From contig OW121848.1 in NCBI GenBank assembly GCA_933228895.1, positions 160,658,688-160,722,687 on the forward strand: a stretch of DNA of 64,000 nucleotides. The letters run 5' to 3'. The notes beneath the pieces were generated by a model. The model ran no database searches and was not told the DNA's origin. It saw nothing but the letters and a program-made list of their open reading frames with translations. Shown one piece after another: positions 32,777-44,794 of this stretch. A program made the position numbers and the translations under genes. The stretch is from Platycnemis pennipes. Its lineage: Eukaryota; Arthropoda; Insecta; Odonata; Platycnemididae. How positions within the stretch are numbered: the stretch's first letter is position 1; every line of letters starts with the position of its first letter.

Positions 32777-34174
32777 GCTGCAGCTCATTGTATTAAACCG
32801 CGTTCGCTCTCTTCACCCTCCCTTGCTCCTCTGCCTGCGACCCTTGCTCACCCTGACTCCTTACCTTGCTGACCCCTTACCGTCCTGGAATCCTTATGGT
32901 GGCGCTCTCTCGGCTCCAGGCCGTGGGGGGGGCGTCCTTTAGTGGAATAAAACTCGGAACAGTAAACGGAAAATGACTGGGTGAATTTCTTTCCATTTGT
33001 TCCGTCTGCTTTTCAGAGTGCATCACGTTTGACGGCTTATACGCACGCGACTCTCGGAAGATTATGTGACCGGGTTATGGAGGATGTAATTTTCTGGTTA
33101 CCTATGTACTTTGATCCTCCGGACGCTTTTGGAGTCATCATTCTCTTTATTTGGGCCTTTTTATATTGCTGACGAGTCCGTTGCCTGCCGGAGTGATTAC
33201 CGCCCGAAGTTTGAAATAATGGTGTGGTGTCCGGTTTACGACCGTGGGTCGTCGATTTCACGAGACCTCGTTTGAGGAAAATGAAGGAAAATAACACGGG
33301 AATAAGATACAAGAATGGGATTCAATGATCAAAACGTGCTCTTCATGAAGATAAAAACGACGGAGAAAGCCATCTTTCATTGTGGTTCAATGCAGCCGAT
33401 TATCGTTATCCTATGACAGCTCTCCCGATATTAAAGAGAAGATCACTTTGCGGCGGTAATCAATGAATGAGAGAGTGCATCAATGACGCTAAAATTTCCC
33501 AGCAACTTTTTCAGTGCATGGGATTGGACGTGAAGTTGAATAGGAACAGAAGCGCAGCGGCATGCCTTATTATGGTTGGAGACGAGTTCATTTGGGAAGA
33601 GGGACCTTTTTTTCCGACCCTCTACCTACCCCTCCGCTGGGTCGAAAGAAAATCAATGCGGTAGTCGGTGAGGGAGCGAGGGCCATGTAACTTCCGTCGC
33701 GGCACTGATGGGACGGGGGCTCCTTTCTTTCTTTCGTATGTAAAAAGAAAATAAAATGGCCCTGAGATTTCCATCGAGGAAGGAAAGCGTCGGAATCGAA
33801 AACGATAAAGCTTTTCCAAAGGAGAAAAAAAAAACGGCCGGAGGTCGTGCTAAAAATAAAGACGGCGTTGGCGCATTTCAAAGGGACGACATTCCCTGGG
33901 ACGCTCGTTCCACAGTGGTGGATATCTATCGTCCGGGCCTTTCTTCTCCCTACCTGCCCCCACCCTCTTCTAATTCCCTCCCGATCCCCTTAATATTCGC
34001 CTCGGAGTATCCCTTGGACGTGACCACCCCCACCCTCCCTCGTCCCTCCGTCACGTGACACCCTCCTCCTCCATTCCCTTTCTCCCTCCTCTCTCTCAAC
34101 AACGCTTCCCTCGTCAAGTATGCTTCCCCTGTGGTAATCAACCTTTGCCCCAGCTTTGGTAAAGTACGTATAAT
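32777..34174. other. unassigned, moderately GC-rich
   Basis: No gene recognised. Several open stretches (32981-33172, 33588-33881, 33756-34058) overlap on both strands without recognisable homology. 33940-34110 is strongly pyrimidine-rich on the plus strand. Confidence 0.35.
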
Positions 34175-34472
34175 GGGGGCGTTTACTGGGAACCGAAATC
34201 GCAATTTTGTACATGAAATCGTAAGATGGAAACGAAAAAAGAAATTTAGTGAAAAAATTAATCTTCTAACCACAACCATTCACTAATAATTCAAAAATTA
34301 AAATAAGCAAAAGGTGACGCCCACCGAAAAAGCTGCTGTGATAACATTGAGAGTTAGTTTTTCGCCGCTTATAACTCGAGAAACAATTGACTGATCAAAT
34401 AACGGAAAAATACGTGTCTTTTTATTTTACAAACTATCAGATTCGTCAATAAAAAAAACGGTAAACGACCCC
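34175..34472 (-). mobile_element. M1 MITE with internal deletion
   Basis: 298 bp with both terminal repeats present and about 230 bp of the middle missing. Junction near GATAACATTGA|GAGTTAGTTTTTCGCC. Flanks TAAT and ATTC. Confidence 0.85.
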
Positions 34473-34499
34473 ATTCCTTTCCATAGTGTTGTATTGTGA

Positions 34500-35378
34500 T
34501 TGCAAGGCATTGCATAGGCATTGCTTAATGTTGTTACGGTAGGTTTGGTAGTGTATCAGAATTAATAAAAGAATTAGGTTGTGAATCGCTATCAGATCTT
34601 AGGTTAAAGTAGATACAGATTAAATCTTTTGCAGAAATTCAAAACGGATAGCTTCACTGATGATTTTAGATGTATTAAAAAAACACTGCGTATTATGCTG
34701 GATTCGACCAGATAAGAGAGATATATTGTCATACCGTTGGATTTAAAATCTCATTTTTTTGCGCGTACCGAGGAGAGCATAATAGGTAGCATCGCAAATG
34801 GATAAGTAGGTGAATTATTGTTACAGTAGTCTGTAGTGCATGATGCATGTATTAACAACCAATACCTTTATTACTATGTAGATTCTAACCATGTAGCTGC
34901 ATGTGACCGTATTATCTAGCATGTTTCCATGTAGAAGCTTGTTTGCATGTCAATACCGCATGTTTGGTGATCTTGGTTATTTAGGGGAGGCGACCGACAG
35001 CTGAGGTCATTTGCGCCATATAGGATAGGTGGATAATTGGGTTATTGTAGGAGTTTTTCGGGAAACGGAGGAAGGGTGGAGTGAAACCCGGCGTCGGCAT
35101 TAGCCTACTCTTAGCGAAAGGCGCCAAAGGGACCACGGCTTAACGTCCCGTCCGACGGACGGAGTACTGCACTTGAAATGCCCTCCACTAGGCACTCAAG
35201 TGGGGACCGATTTTCCACTGAAAAATCCGCCATTGCCGGGAATCGAACCCGGGCCCTCGGGACGGGAGGCCAGTACTATAGCCACCACACCAACCCGATC
35301 CCCCCTTTGGTGATCTTCACCCCCTGACACACACCCTCGCGGCTGCTTGCAGAGTATTGCGTGGATGTAGATTGAAAA
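34500..35378 (+). mobile_element. LINE-B copy split by SINE-1
   Basis: 34530-34760 encodes a decayed LINE-B ORF end. The 3' UTR runs to 34974, then SINE-1 plus target duplication, then the hairpin (CCCCTGACACACACCC...) and GCGTGGATGTAGAT tail at 35318-35378. Confidence 0.83.
34975..35305 (-). mobile_element. SINE-1, full-length, with 12-bp target duplication
   Basis: 331 bp flanked by TTTGGTGATCTT at 34963-34974 and 35306-35317. Read on the minus strand: tRNA-like head with A box (TGGTGTGGTGGC) and B box (GGGTTCGATTCCC), then a conserved body and a 3' end CCTAAATAACC. This is the best-defined member of the family and sets its ends. Confidence 0.92.
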
Positions 35379-35943
35379 AAAAATTCATGCGTAATTAACA
35401 TATATGATAAACTCCGATTGGATTTGTGTTCTCATAATTACTCTGCTAAAAGTTGATAGTCTACAATCAGAGAAATAATGTCTTTTAATTTGAGAACATC
35501 GATTATATCTTGCCTCTGAAAAGATCGATTTGTTACCCTGTATACCTCTTGTCTTTGTCGAGTTGGTTCACGTGTATCGCGCGTGAAAAGGGCGGCGAAT
35601 CCCAATTTTGTTGCCATCTTGTTAGGATTTGAGTCGTGAAAGCCTTAACGACAGTATCAGAAATAATAGTCTCAGATATTCATCAGTCACTTTCACAGAA
35701 GAGACGTCTTTTCCGAACTAGGCGAAAGACAATTGCTGTTGCTTTCATCCAGACATCTGTATTCACGGTACGGTGGACTATACCACAGCATTTTGCCTGA
35801 TCCTTAGTCCTTTCGGTTTGACTGTGAAGATTTAATTATCTCTAGCTGTTTCAGTTGACTGCTCTGAACCGAAGCTGCAATAGGAGTGATGGTTTATGAA
35901 AATAAGGTAAATCCCGGACATATTTTAACGATGGGTGCAGATT
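35379..35943. other. unassigned
   Basis: No gene or repeat recognised. Confidence 0.35.
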
Positions 35944-35951
35944 GACTGACT

Positions 35952-36381
35952 ATTGGTTGGGTATTCAGGGGAGGCGACCGACAGCTGAGGTCATTTGCGC
36001 CATTTAGGATGGGTGGGTAGTTGGGTAACGGTAGGAGTTTCCAGGGAATGGAGGAAGGGTGGAGAGAAACCCGGCGTGAGCATTAGCCTACTGTGAACGA
36101 ATGGCGCCAAGGGGACCACGGCTTAACATCCCATAAGACGGACGGAGTACTGAACTTGAGATGCCCTCTACGAGGCACTCAAGTGGGGACCGGTTTTCAA
36201 CTGAAAATCTGCCACTACAGGGAATCGAACCGGGACCCTCTGGATGGGAGGCCAGTACTCTATGATATGTAGTGTATCTTTGGTGAGAGTTCACCCCCTG
36301 CCACAGACCTTTATGGTGGCTTGCAGGGTATTATGTAGATGTAGATGTAGATACTCTATATACCACACCAACCCGATCACC
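35952..36381 (-). mobile_element. SINE-1 interrupted by an 88-bp LINE tail
   Basis: Flanked by GACTGACT at 35944-35951 and 36382-36389. The body and B box (GGAATCGAACCGGGACC) are clear. The A-box side is separated by the LINE insertion at 36264-36351. Confidence 0.88.
36264..36351 (+). mobile_element. 88-bp LINE insertion with 8-bp target duplication
   Basis: Flanked by TACTCTAT at 36256-36263 and 36352-36359. The insert contains only the last bases of the LINE 3' UTR, the terminal hairpin and the GTAGATGTAGATGTAG tail. It is an extreme 5' truncation. Confidence 0.9.
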
Positions 36382-36393
36382 GACTGACTTGGA

Positions 36394-36925
36394 GATATTT
36401 GCTAGATTCGTTAAAAGGTGTTACGATAGGTTGGGTAGCGTTTCAGAATTAATAAAAGAATTAGGGTGGGAATCATTATCAGATCGTAGGTTAAAGTACA
36501 GATAAAATCTATTAGAGAAATTTCAATCGGACAGCTTTACTGAAGATGTTAGGCACATATTAAAAACACCACCGTATTATGCTAGATTCGAGCAGATAAA
36601 TAAGGTTAGAGAGATAGATTGTCGTACCGATAGATTCAAAATGTCAGTTTTCCCCCGTACTATAAGAGAACAGAATAGGCAGCATAGCAAAGGGATAGGT
36701 AGGGATAGATGTAGGTAGGGAAAATATTTAAGAGTATTCTGTAGTGCATGATGCAAGTATTAACCTCTTAAATACTATAGATACTAACCATCAAGTTGCA
36801 TGAGACAATTTGGTTGCTTGTTGGCATGGTAGTGGTGCATGCTTGGTGATCTTCACCCCCTGCCACACACCCTCGTGGTGGCTTGCAGGGTATCGTGTAG
36901 AAGTAGATGTAGATGTATTATTTGC
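36394..36925 (+). mobile_element. LINE-B 3' copy with tail
   Basis: About 100 codons of the LINE-B ORF end with one stop (RFVKRCYDRLGS, WESLSDRRLKYR, YYARFEQINKVREIDCRTDR), the LINE-B 3' UTR, hairpin with CCCTCGTGGTGG loop, and GTAGAAGTAGATGTAGATG tail. It shows that LINE-B and LINE-A share the terminal module. Confidence 0.88.
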
Positions 36926-37395
36926 AGTTAGTGAAGAAATCAAGGCCTCTTTACTATGCTCTGAAAAACTACTAACAGTTCTCCAAATTTCATATGATTG
37001 CGACAATTTAAGGTTTTTCTTTTGGTTATGGGTTTATCTCTAGAACCGTTATTCTTTTATGCTAGCCTTCCCCCTATTAACGGATTTTTGTGAACACGAA
37101 ATGGTGAAAATTCCAGGTTCCGATATATAGTGCACACATGCACTTGAAGTTACATTATTTGAGATTATTTCACCCATAAATTGAGGTTGATGTCCTCCAA
37201 CGCATAAATTGTGAAGAGATTTGCTTGATATTTAAATGGATAGATTTATGTTTTGTGCCATTTTTATTTGCTTTTCTACGATCACATTCGTTTGCGATCA
37301 CGAGCGGCGTTCTGTACCTATCTAGGGAAGAACATATTGCCTTCAGCACTTTCTGGTTACGCCGGATTGTTGACCTTCTGGTCACATTCAACTGC
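36926..37395. other. unassigned
   Basis: No gene or repeat recognised. Confidence 0.35.
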
Positions 37396-37514
37396 ATACA
37401 ATATATAATTACTAATCCATTTTATGCATGATATTTAATGTATGTTTGGTGTGAATTCACCTCTGCCACACACCTTTATGGTGGCTTGGAGGGTATTGCA
37501 TAGATGTAGGTGAT
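37396..37514 (+). mobile_element. LINE-A tail module
   Basis: About 115 bp of LINE-A 3' end: TTATGCATGATATTTAATG, hairpin, GCATAGATGTAGGTG. Confidence 0.75.
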
Positions 37515-38468
37515 GATTGGATAAGTAAGCATGCATTTTCGAATTCGAATGACATTAAGAGGGATCAGACGCACAAGTCTATTTCTAAGAATACTCGTTC
37601 GGTGCCAGGGAAGCAAGCATTTTATGTTGACGCAGCGCAAGCATTTTATGTTAACCAGCCCTACCTATCTCAAATTCCACACTCGGATTCCACACAATTA
37701 TGTTGTGTGGCCATGATGCTATAGTACCGATGTTCACAAGCGTTCAAAGCAGGGAAAGTGAGCATTGGGTTTATATTCTTGGTTGCGTGCCATGCGAACT
37801 TAGGTGGCTTAGGTGGAACCAAAGATGGCATTATATTTTAGATGGAAGCACACACACTCACACTCAACCATTCCACTTGAGAAAGTCTCATTGCTTTCAA
37901 ACCCTGGTTTTGTCTTCGAGTGGTATGGAGTGGTTCTTATGCAAAGGTAAACCCACGTACGCGTGCCGATCCCGTGGATTAGCGGAGGCGATTTAGAGGA
38001 GGAGGAGGGGGAGAGTAGGGCTCATCGTGAGGGATTGGTCGAGATGTGCGCTGCATTCAATGAGATTAATGACTTGGCGAAGGGTGGAACGGGAGGGAGT
38101 CGTAAGCCTTTAAATGTGGAAGGGCACGTGAGATACCTTCGCTCCTTCGATAGGCGTGGGAGGAGTTTCCTTTAGGACTGGGCTCAATATTATCTCCAAC
38201 GTCGCATTTATCAGTTTGCGGGTAGTATGACTTGAATTGAAGATTTCAATTCAAAATGAGGAGCACAGCGTTAAAAGCTTTATAATGGGAAAAATATGGC
38301 TCCATCCGCCACTTAAACTAGTCCTGGAATATAATTTCGGAGTAATTGGAGCATCGTATTTTGTGAAAAAGTGTGTAAACTTCAGTAGTCTATTATTCAC
38401 ACCTAAATATATGCCAAAAGTACCTAGTTAATTTTGTTGTTCAGTTATTTTGGGTTATTTACGGGATG
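37515..38468. other. unassigned
   Basis: No gene recognised. AAGCATTTTATGTT... is repeated at 37613 and 37639, a short local tandem duplication. Confidence 0.35.
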
Positions 38469-38727
38469 CGCAACAGATGTGTGCGCAGAACTTCCATCCC
38501 CGTCTCCACTTCCCTGGTTAGTGTTCCCACCTAATCAGTCAAGGTGGATGACGAAGAAGTCCTTAGTACAGCTCCTTCGATGGGCGTCAACTTTTGTCTA
38601 TTTTTCTTTTTAATTTACGAGTGAACGGCTCTGGTTAAAAGCTTCATTTTTTCACTTGACTTCATTTTTCGTTTTCATCTAATAATTTATTGAATAAATA
38701 GTGATATTGGTTACGAACAAACGCCCC
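38469..38727 (+). mobile_element. M1 MITE, 3' half
   Basis: Ends ACAAACGCCCC directly before the inverted tail of a LINE-B copy. The 5' half is missing. More diverged than most copies. Confidence 0.72.
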
Positions 38728-38729
38728 TA

Positions 38730-39190
38730 CGTCTACCTAGTACCCTGCGAGCCACAACGAGGGTGTGTGGCAGAAGGTGAAGATCACCAAACATGCACTA
38801 TTGACATGCACATAAGCTACTGAATGGAAACATGCTAGGTAATTGGGTCACATGCACTTAGATGATTAGTATCTGCATGGTAATAAAGGAATTGGTTGTT
38901 AATATATGCATTATATACTGCAGACTACTCTAATAATTTTTAATCTACCTATCCCTTTGCTACACTGCCTATAGTGTTCTCTTATGGTACGCGGTAAAAA
39001 TGACATTTTAAATCTATCGGTACGACAGTGTGTCTCTCTCATCTTGTTAATCTGATTAAACCTAGTATTATACACAGGGATTCTTAATATATACTTAATT
39101 CCATCTGTGAACATTTCTGCTTTGAAAACACTTAAAAAGTTTAGCCTAAATTTTAACCTGCGTTCTGATCATTATTCCTAATTGTTATTA
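38730..39190 (-). mobile_element. LINE-B/C 3' copy with tail
   Basis: Tail (TACGTCTACCTAGTACC), hairpin, 3' UTR and about 65 open codons of the ORF end (YNTRFNQINKMRE, CRTDRFKMSFLPRTIREH). The protein is intermediate between LINE-B and LINE-C. Confidence 0.83.
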
Positions 39191-41974
39191 GTTCTTAGAC
39201 GCAGTTTCATTTACAGAGAGGCATCCGATTCATTAAAGCATATGAAATCTAGTTGACACAGCTGGTTGCACTGCTCTAAGGTCAGGAATGTCCTTTTCCA
39301 GGAGTTGTAATGTGGGCGACAGCTTTCCCCCAGTGCAGGAGCAGAGATTTCTTATTTCGCCGTGGCGTGTGTCGTGCCGTCGTCGGCGCAGTTAGCTGCT
39401 CTCGCGTGTTCTGCACGCGGCGTGCCTTCTTTATCGACCTTTTCCAGTGCCCCTGCCTCTCTAAAGACTCCCTGGCCTGTCGCGGCGCTACCTCCCTTCC
39501 CTCTCGAAGCCGCCATTCCATTCGGTTAAAGGAGCAATTCGATGCGGACGATCAGCAAATATCCGGTGAAAGTTATTGGGGGGAATTCTTTCTTCCCGTG
39601 ACTCTTTTCTCCGAGTGGAGTTCGAGATGCTTTGCATATTTTCGAAAGGGCAATTGCCGCTGATAAATATGCGGAGATACCGAGAGGAATTCTCAGCGGA
39701 CGACAACTTTTTTTTCTTCTTTTCCTCGGAAAAGAGTCTTGCTTCCGCCTGATATTTTTTCCCCTTTGGAACAGAGAGAGGAACGGGTGGAATTCTCCCC
39801 GCGATAGGAATTTCTCATTTCTGAGTTATTTCCGTCTTTGTGTCCAAAGATGAAAAATACGGTCGTCGATGAAATCAGGACGGGGCGAGTTTTTAATTTT
39901 TCCTCGAGACAAAGAAATTCTTGCGCTCGCAAAATATGCAGCGGAGTGAAATGAAACAGGGACTGGAGTATTAATATGCAGGCCTTGCATTTTCGACTGG
40001 CTAGGGACGTGACGTAAATATGTCAAATTTATCGAGAATGGAAAAAAAATCAGCTTTAGAATCTGTCGAGTCCCTGCCTAGCGGTCATGTTTAATGCATG
40101 GAGAGATAATTTTCTGGGCGCGTCGTGAAGGGCACGTAATAATCACGCACTGACTACTCCCGGATCTGTTTATCTTCTTTGTGCCGCCTCCTCAAGAAAA
40201 AGAGCCTCCTTCGATTGATCTTGCCTTCCTGCAGTTAGCCAAGCTTGTCAATCGTTTAACCGTCATTCAGAGCCGACTTCGGTTCCTAGTAATGCTCTGG
40301 ATGGCCAATTGCTCGCTAGTTTCCATTTCACAAAGAGCATGCGGCCGGCTTAATATCTCATAAATACCCTATCGGGTGTGGAAATTTCTGATTGGAATCC
40401 TGAGTTGAGGTTTCGAATGATGAATCCGGAAAAATCGGTACCATTTCAACTCAGCCTTGATTTTTGCGCAGTGGAGAGCAGTAATCATATGGTTTACGTC
40501 CTGACCCTGTCGCAACTGATCACTGCTACCTTTGCAACAGTTCTCGTTACTTACTCTTTCCTCGAACCGATTATAGCAGGAGAAGCTGGAATATTCCGTG
40601 CATGAGTCAAGAGGTTTTTGGAGGAGGGTGGTGAATTTTTGTTTAATGTTTATCCTTGAGCTTGGCTGTTTAAAAATATCTGATATGAAAAATGGTGAAA
40701 AGAATAACTAGGAAGAGAAGATAGGAAGCAGTTACTGGAGTTCTATTGTTATTATTAATCTCCATATTCATCCTATCTTATGCATTTAAAAACATTTATC
40801 AATTATGCATGAAATATACAGGCGTTTATCTGTTATTTGTCAACTCCAACAATGCGTGCGAGGGAGAATTAACTAGTGAGAGTAACATGGAGAGGGGAAT
40901 TAACAAGTGAATGGTAGTGATGGACCTTTTAGGTACTTCTCAGTAATCGTTACTACTCGTTCTTTTCTGAAGAAGTACTCGTTACTTACGAGTAGTCACT
41001 AGATATTAGTTTCTCCTTTGCTAATTTCATTTTTTATAAACTAAGTTGCCTATTTTATGCAGATGGAAAAAATGTAGTGCTACGAGCACCCTCCATATTC
41101 TCTTTGTGCTTTTATATACGTCATGATGAAACTCCAGTTTTGCTGCAGGAATTTTTTAGATTAGTCAAGAGACCTATATTTGATATTAAATGTATTAGGA
41201 CGAGATATAACTTCCCCTCTCTAGTATCGGGATCTCTTTACGGAAAAACAAACCTTGGATTAGGAAATTAATATCAAACTCGATAAATCGTCGTGACGAT
41301 CTTTTGTGGTCATTTTTTATGGAGCTTCGTAGGAAAGTAATGCTAATAACATCTGTGAGAGACAACAACTGTTCATTATAAAAAAATTCTAGTGTATGTG
41401 CTTACTGTATATTGCCACCAGAATATAGATTTGATATAATGCTGCTGCGTGTATGTATTTACGATATGTCGTTGCTTGGAGAAAGAAATAATTTCCAAAT
41501 CACATTCCCAGTAATATCATCGAAACTAAAAGCATTAATTTCTCTAGTTCTCTAACTAGAACCACTTCTCGCAAATGTTTGTTGAGTTTTCAAAGTTTTG
41601 CATGCTTCACAAACTATTCAACTCGTGAAATAATATGTCATATCCCAGTAATAAATTGCTGTTTCCAAATATTTATTTTGTTGTAGCCAAAGCTTTTCTC
41701 ATTATTATGATAACGACCATGGTTTCCATTTAGATCCAAACCTTTTTCTACTTAATCACATTTTTCTAAGCAAGGACACACAAGAGGTCAATCAATATAG
41801 ATCCTACGTTTCTTGTTGAACCCATGCATTGAAGCACTTTAACTACATTCAATTCTGTTTTGGTTCACCCAAATACAGGTGTACCGAATCACATCCACGA
41901 ATCGTTCGCAATGGTCAGCCACTGCCAATGCTCTCCATAGTAATTCGAACTAGTAGCTCGAAAACTTCAACGAG
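39191..41974. other. unassigned, longest gene-free and repeat-poor stretch
   Basis: 39300-40600 is less AT-rich and holds several open stretches (39310-39663, 39632-39853, 40378-40605) without recognisable homology, splice structure or domain motifs. The only repeat suspected is the hAT-like piece at 40915-41005. Confidence 0.4.
40915..41005. mobile_element. possible hAT-like terminal fragment
   Basis: CAGTAATCGTTACTACTCGTT and GTACTCGTTACTTACGAGTA resemble the GTTACTCGTTAC-type subterminal repeats of some hAT elements. No second end was found. Confidence 0.3.
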
Positions 41975-42202
41975 TATCTCACTCACTCAGTGATTCAACC
42001 CGAAGGTTGGTCTTTGATAGGTGAGAGTAGAGCTCACATCGTACTAAGCCAATGGCGTGTGAAATTCACACATTCAGGGTGGTAGGGGGGCCAATTCCTT
42101 TCCCTGGGTCACCTGCAATATCCTGCGAAGTTCTGTCACGCAGAAAATCGAATCGCGAGGATTTTAGGTGGGGGAGTCCAGAAAGGCTCTTTCCCGGGAT
42201 AA
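41975..42202 (-). mobile_element. SINE-2, head-less copy
   Basis: Matches 14690-14895 closely (CACTCAGTGATTCAACCCGA, GGGGGCCAATTCCTTTCCCT, AGAAAATCGAATCGCGAGG). It stops before the tRNA-like head. Confidence 0.8.
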
Positions 42203-42764
42203 GTTTAAGAAAAAAAAATAATTTTTACCTTTTTAATATTACGTCACAGTATAAACAAAGGTATATTTTTATAGAAATTCCATGACAGTTACAAAGTGTG
42301 TTTTTTTTTAAGTGAAAAATGTTCTAATATTGTGTTTAGACAAGCAAGACTGTTCTATGTGCTTTACGGAAAAAATGTGAAGTGGAACCCAGCATACTTG
42401 TATTTAACTATTTTAGTCGCACTCCAGAGAAGTTATTAAGTTCCCTAGCTACTTTTTTAGTAGAATATCCACAAGGTTTCTGATTACAATCATGAGTCTT
42501 TTTTCTAACTTAATATCACGAGACAACTATATCTATTCAAAAATCAGAAACTCATTTCTATTCCCATTATTCATGGGCTGATCGTAAATTTGAATGTGAA
42601 TTTTATGTTAGATAAGGTAGCGATACAGATATGGTTTGAAAAAGTTATTTCATAAAAATTGCGAAGAAAGGCCTCCCAAAACGGCAGATGAATGACAAGA
42701 AGCTCTTGTTACTTAAGAAGGTCTTTTCACTCGATATTTGATCCAGCGCAACACTGTGGATACT
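42203..42764. other. unassigned AT-rich DNA
   Basis: No gene or repeat recognised. Confidence 0.35.
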
Positions 42765-43560
42765 CACTACATCTATGTACATTGACATAATATCTTGCTA
42801 GCCACTGCAAGGGTGTGTGGCAGGGAGTGAACCATCACCAGGTATGCATTATCAATCGGAGATCATTACCATGCAGACATGCTAAAAATAAATGTTATCC
42901 TTCTGCATTTTCCTTTCCAATCTTCATAATGTATAAATTCCTCACAGTGATCTTTGATTAATATCTCGTTTCAGCACTATTTACAAGGAGCCAAGAGTCA
43001 CAGTACCATCTATCCGAGAAAAATATTAAGCACATAGTTTCGAGGCACGTGAAATACTATCTATAAACGGCACTGAGTTGTTAGGAAATATAAAGTAAAG
43101 TAATGGTTGTTAATTAGATAGTGATTTATTAAAAATAAGTTAATTAATGAACTTATATTTACTAGAAAATGCACAAGTTGGTATAATTAAAACATGTACA
43201 GGTTATACAAAATTCTAATTCCTACGTCATAAGCCTCAACACCTATTCTGATTTCCCCAAGTACAATCACTTCCTTCATTTACTGTTCCTAATTGTGCGC
43301 GGAAAATTTTTGGAACCTCTTCTACTATATTTTATCTATCACTCTAATTTTATCTTCATAATATGACCTGCCATACCCCGCTGGTGCTTTTACTCACTGT
43401 GCAATATTCTCTCTTTCAAACTAGAATGTAATACCTCTTCATCACAAGCACAAATTCATTGACCATGTGATACCTTTTATGACAGTTTCTACCATGCTCT
43501 ATTCCGTCCTCAGTTTCAAGTAGAGCCTAGTGTACTACTAGTAGGCCTTCTGCTGGTTCA
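42765..43560 (-). mobile_element. old LINE copy, highly decayed
   Basis: The tail/hairpin part at 42770-42850 is clear (GTGTGTGGCAGGGAGTGAACC). 43270-43550 shows scattered similarity to the ORF end (CCTAATTGTGCGCGGAAAAT, ATTTTATCTATCACTCTAATTTTATC). The middle is not alignable by eye, so the extent is uncertain. Confidence 0.5.
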
Positions 43561-44484
43561 AGTATCAATTGAAATCCAGTATGTATTTGTATCCTGGTAG
43601 ACAACCATGATTGGCGTTCCACAGGTGACTTATTTGCCTACGTTCAATTGAACAGCGGCAACTCTAACTCTAAGGTATGAAGAAAAATATCACGGAGTCG
43701 GTTTTTAACTCTAACTGCTAATCTGTGACAATAATTACAACAGAAAGAAACTGCGGAGAAGAGAATCGACACAATGAAACGGATAATGAGTAAGATGTCA
43801 CATTCTTGAGTAATTTTTAAGGGATTCTCCTTTTAAGAAAGCATTAAATATCCCGGATATACACCATTGAACATTAATTACTCCAGTTCCCCAAGAGAAT
43901 GAAATTGCAGGGATTGGCTGCTGAAAGTTGCTCCCAGAATCCCTATAAGGGGTTGAGCGGCTTGCGTCGCGGGTGCGGGCAGTGGAGAGGGTGGGTGCGG
44001 AAAGGAGGAGGAGCGGTGGTGTGTGCGGCCCACGATCCTTGGGCCGCGCCTGCCCCGGATTGGCGTCTATATCGCGCGACGCAGGATTAGCCACCTCCAG
44101 GGTCGCCGCATGAATATTCATGGCGCGTTGCTGCTGTGCCTCCCAAAAAGATTCACCCCTCCTCGACCGCCAACGGAATTGGCACCCTTCAGGGATTCGG
44201 TGCCCCTTACGAGGGCAGGCGTTCAGGCTGGCACATGGGAAAACTAAACTCCTTTCGGCTTTGAAGGGAATGTGTTTGACCATGGGGGAGGGGGTTGAAC
44301 GGCGAGCGAAGAGACGTGTGCTTCCGGGGCTAGGAAATTGAATCACGTGGGCTGACGATAGTTTTTAACTAGAGGCGCACACTGCAATAATATTTCCTAT
44401 CTGAGGAATTAGCGTGAATAAAATATAAGTAACCCACAGCTTAAGTAAACCAATTTGCACAATCCTTAATAGAGCAATTAATTT
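43561..44484. other. unassigned, includes GC-rich island 3
   Basis: 43940-44090 is CpG-rich with GGATTGGCGTC (inverted CCAAT). A 182-codon minus-strand open stretch at 43798-44346 crosses it, but two plus-strand frames are open over the same DNA and the composition tracks GC content. Not called as a gene. Confidence 0.4.
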
Positions 44485-44495
44485 AGAAGTTATTC

Positions 44496-44762
44496 AAGTA
44501 GTTTTCGTTATTCGGGGCAGGCTGTCGTTAACCGACCCCGGGGGAGGGACCATTTGCGCCATTTATATTGGATGGTTATTTGGGAAGAGGCAGAGTTTTT
44601 CAGGAAGTGGAGAGAAACCCCGAGTCGGCATAGCCAATTGTTAGTACGGGTACCGGTGTAAGGTACCTGCCGATGAAAAACCTCCTCCTTTTGTCGGGAT
44701 CCGAACCCGGTCCATTTGGATGGGGAGTATGTGCTTTCACCAGCACATAAACCGGATTGCCC
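44496..44762 (-). mobile_element. SINE-1 variant with 11-bp target duplication
   Basis: Flanked by AGAAGTTATTC at 44485-44495 and 44763-44773. Read on the minus strand: tRNA-like head with GGTTCGGATCCCG, then a body different from SINE-1 in the middle. It returns to SINE-1-like sequence (GTTTCTCTCCACTTCC) and has its own 3' end AATAACGAAAACTACTT. Confidence 0.85.
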
Positions 44763-44794
44763 AGAAGTTATTCTGAATGGCAAAATCTCTAGCA

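Noticed and set aside
36351..36360. Telomeric or satellite nature of the GTAGAT repeats
   Set aside because: The repeats are only two to four units long, always attached to the LINE hairpin, and therefore are element tails.
43798..44346. 182-codon open frame on the minus strand
   Set aside because: Both strands are open over the same GC-rich block, there is no recognisable domain, and residue bias follows base composition.
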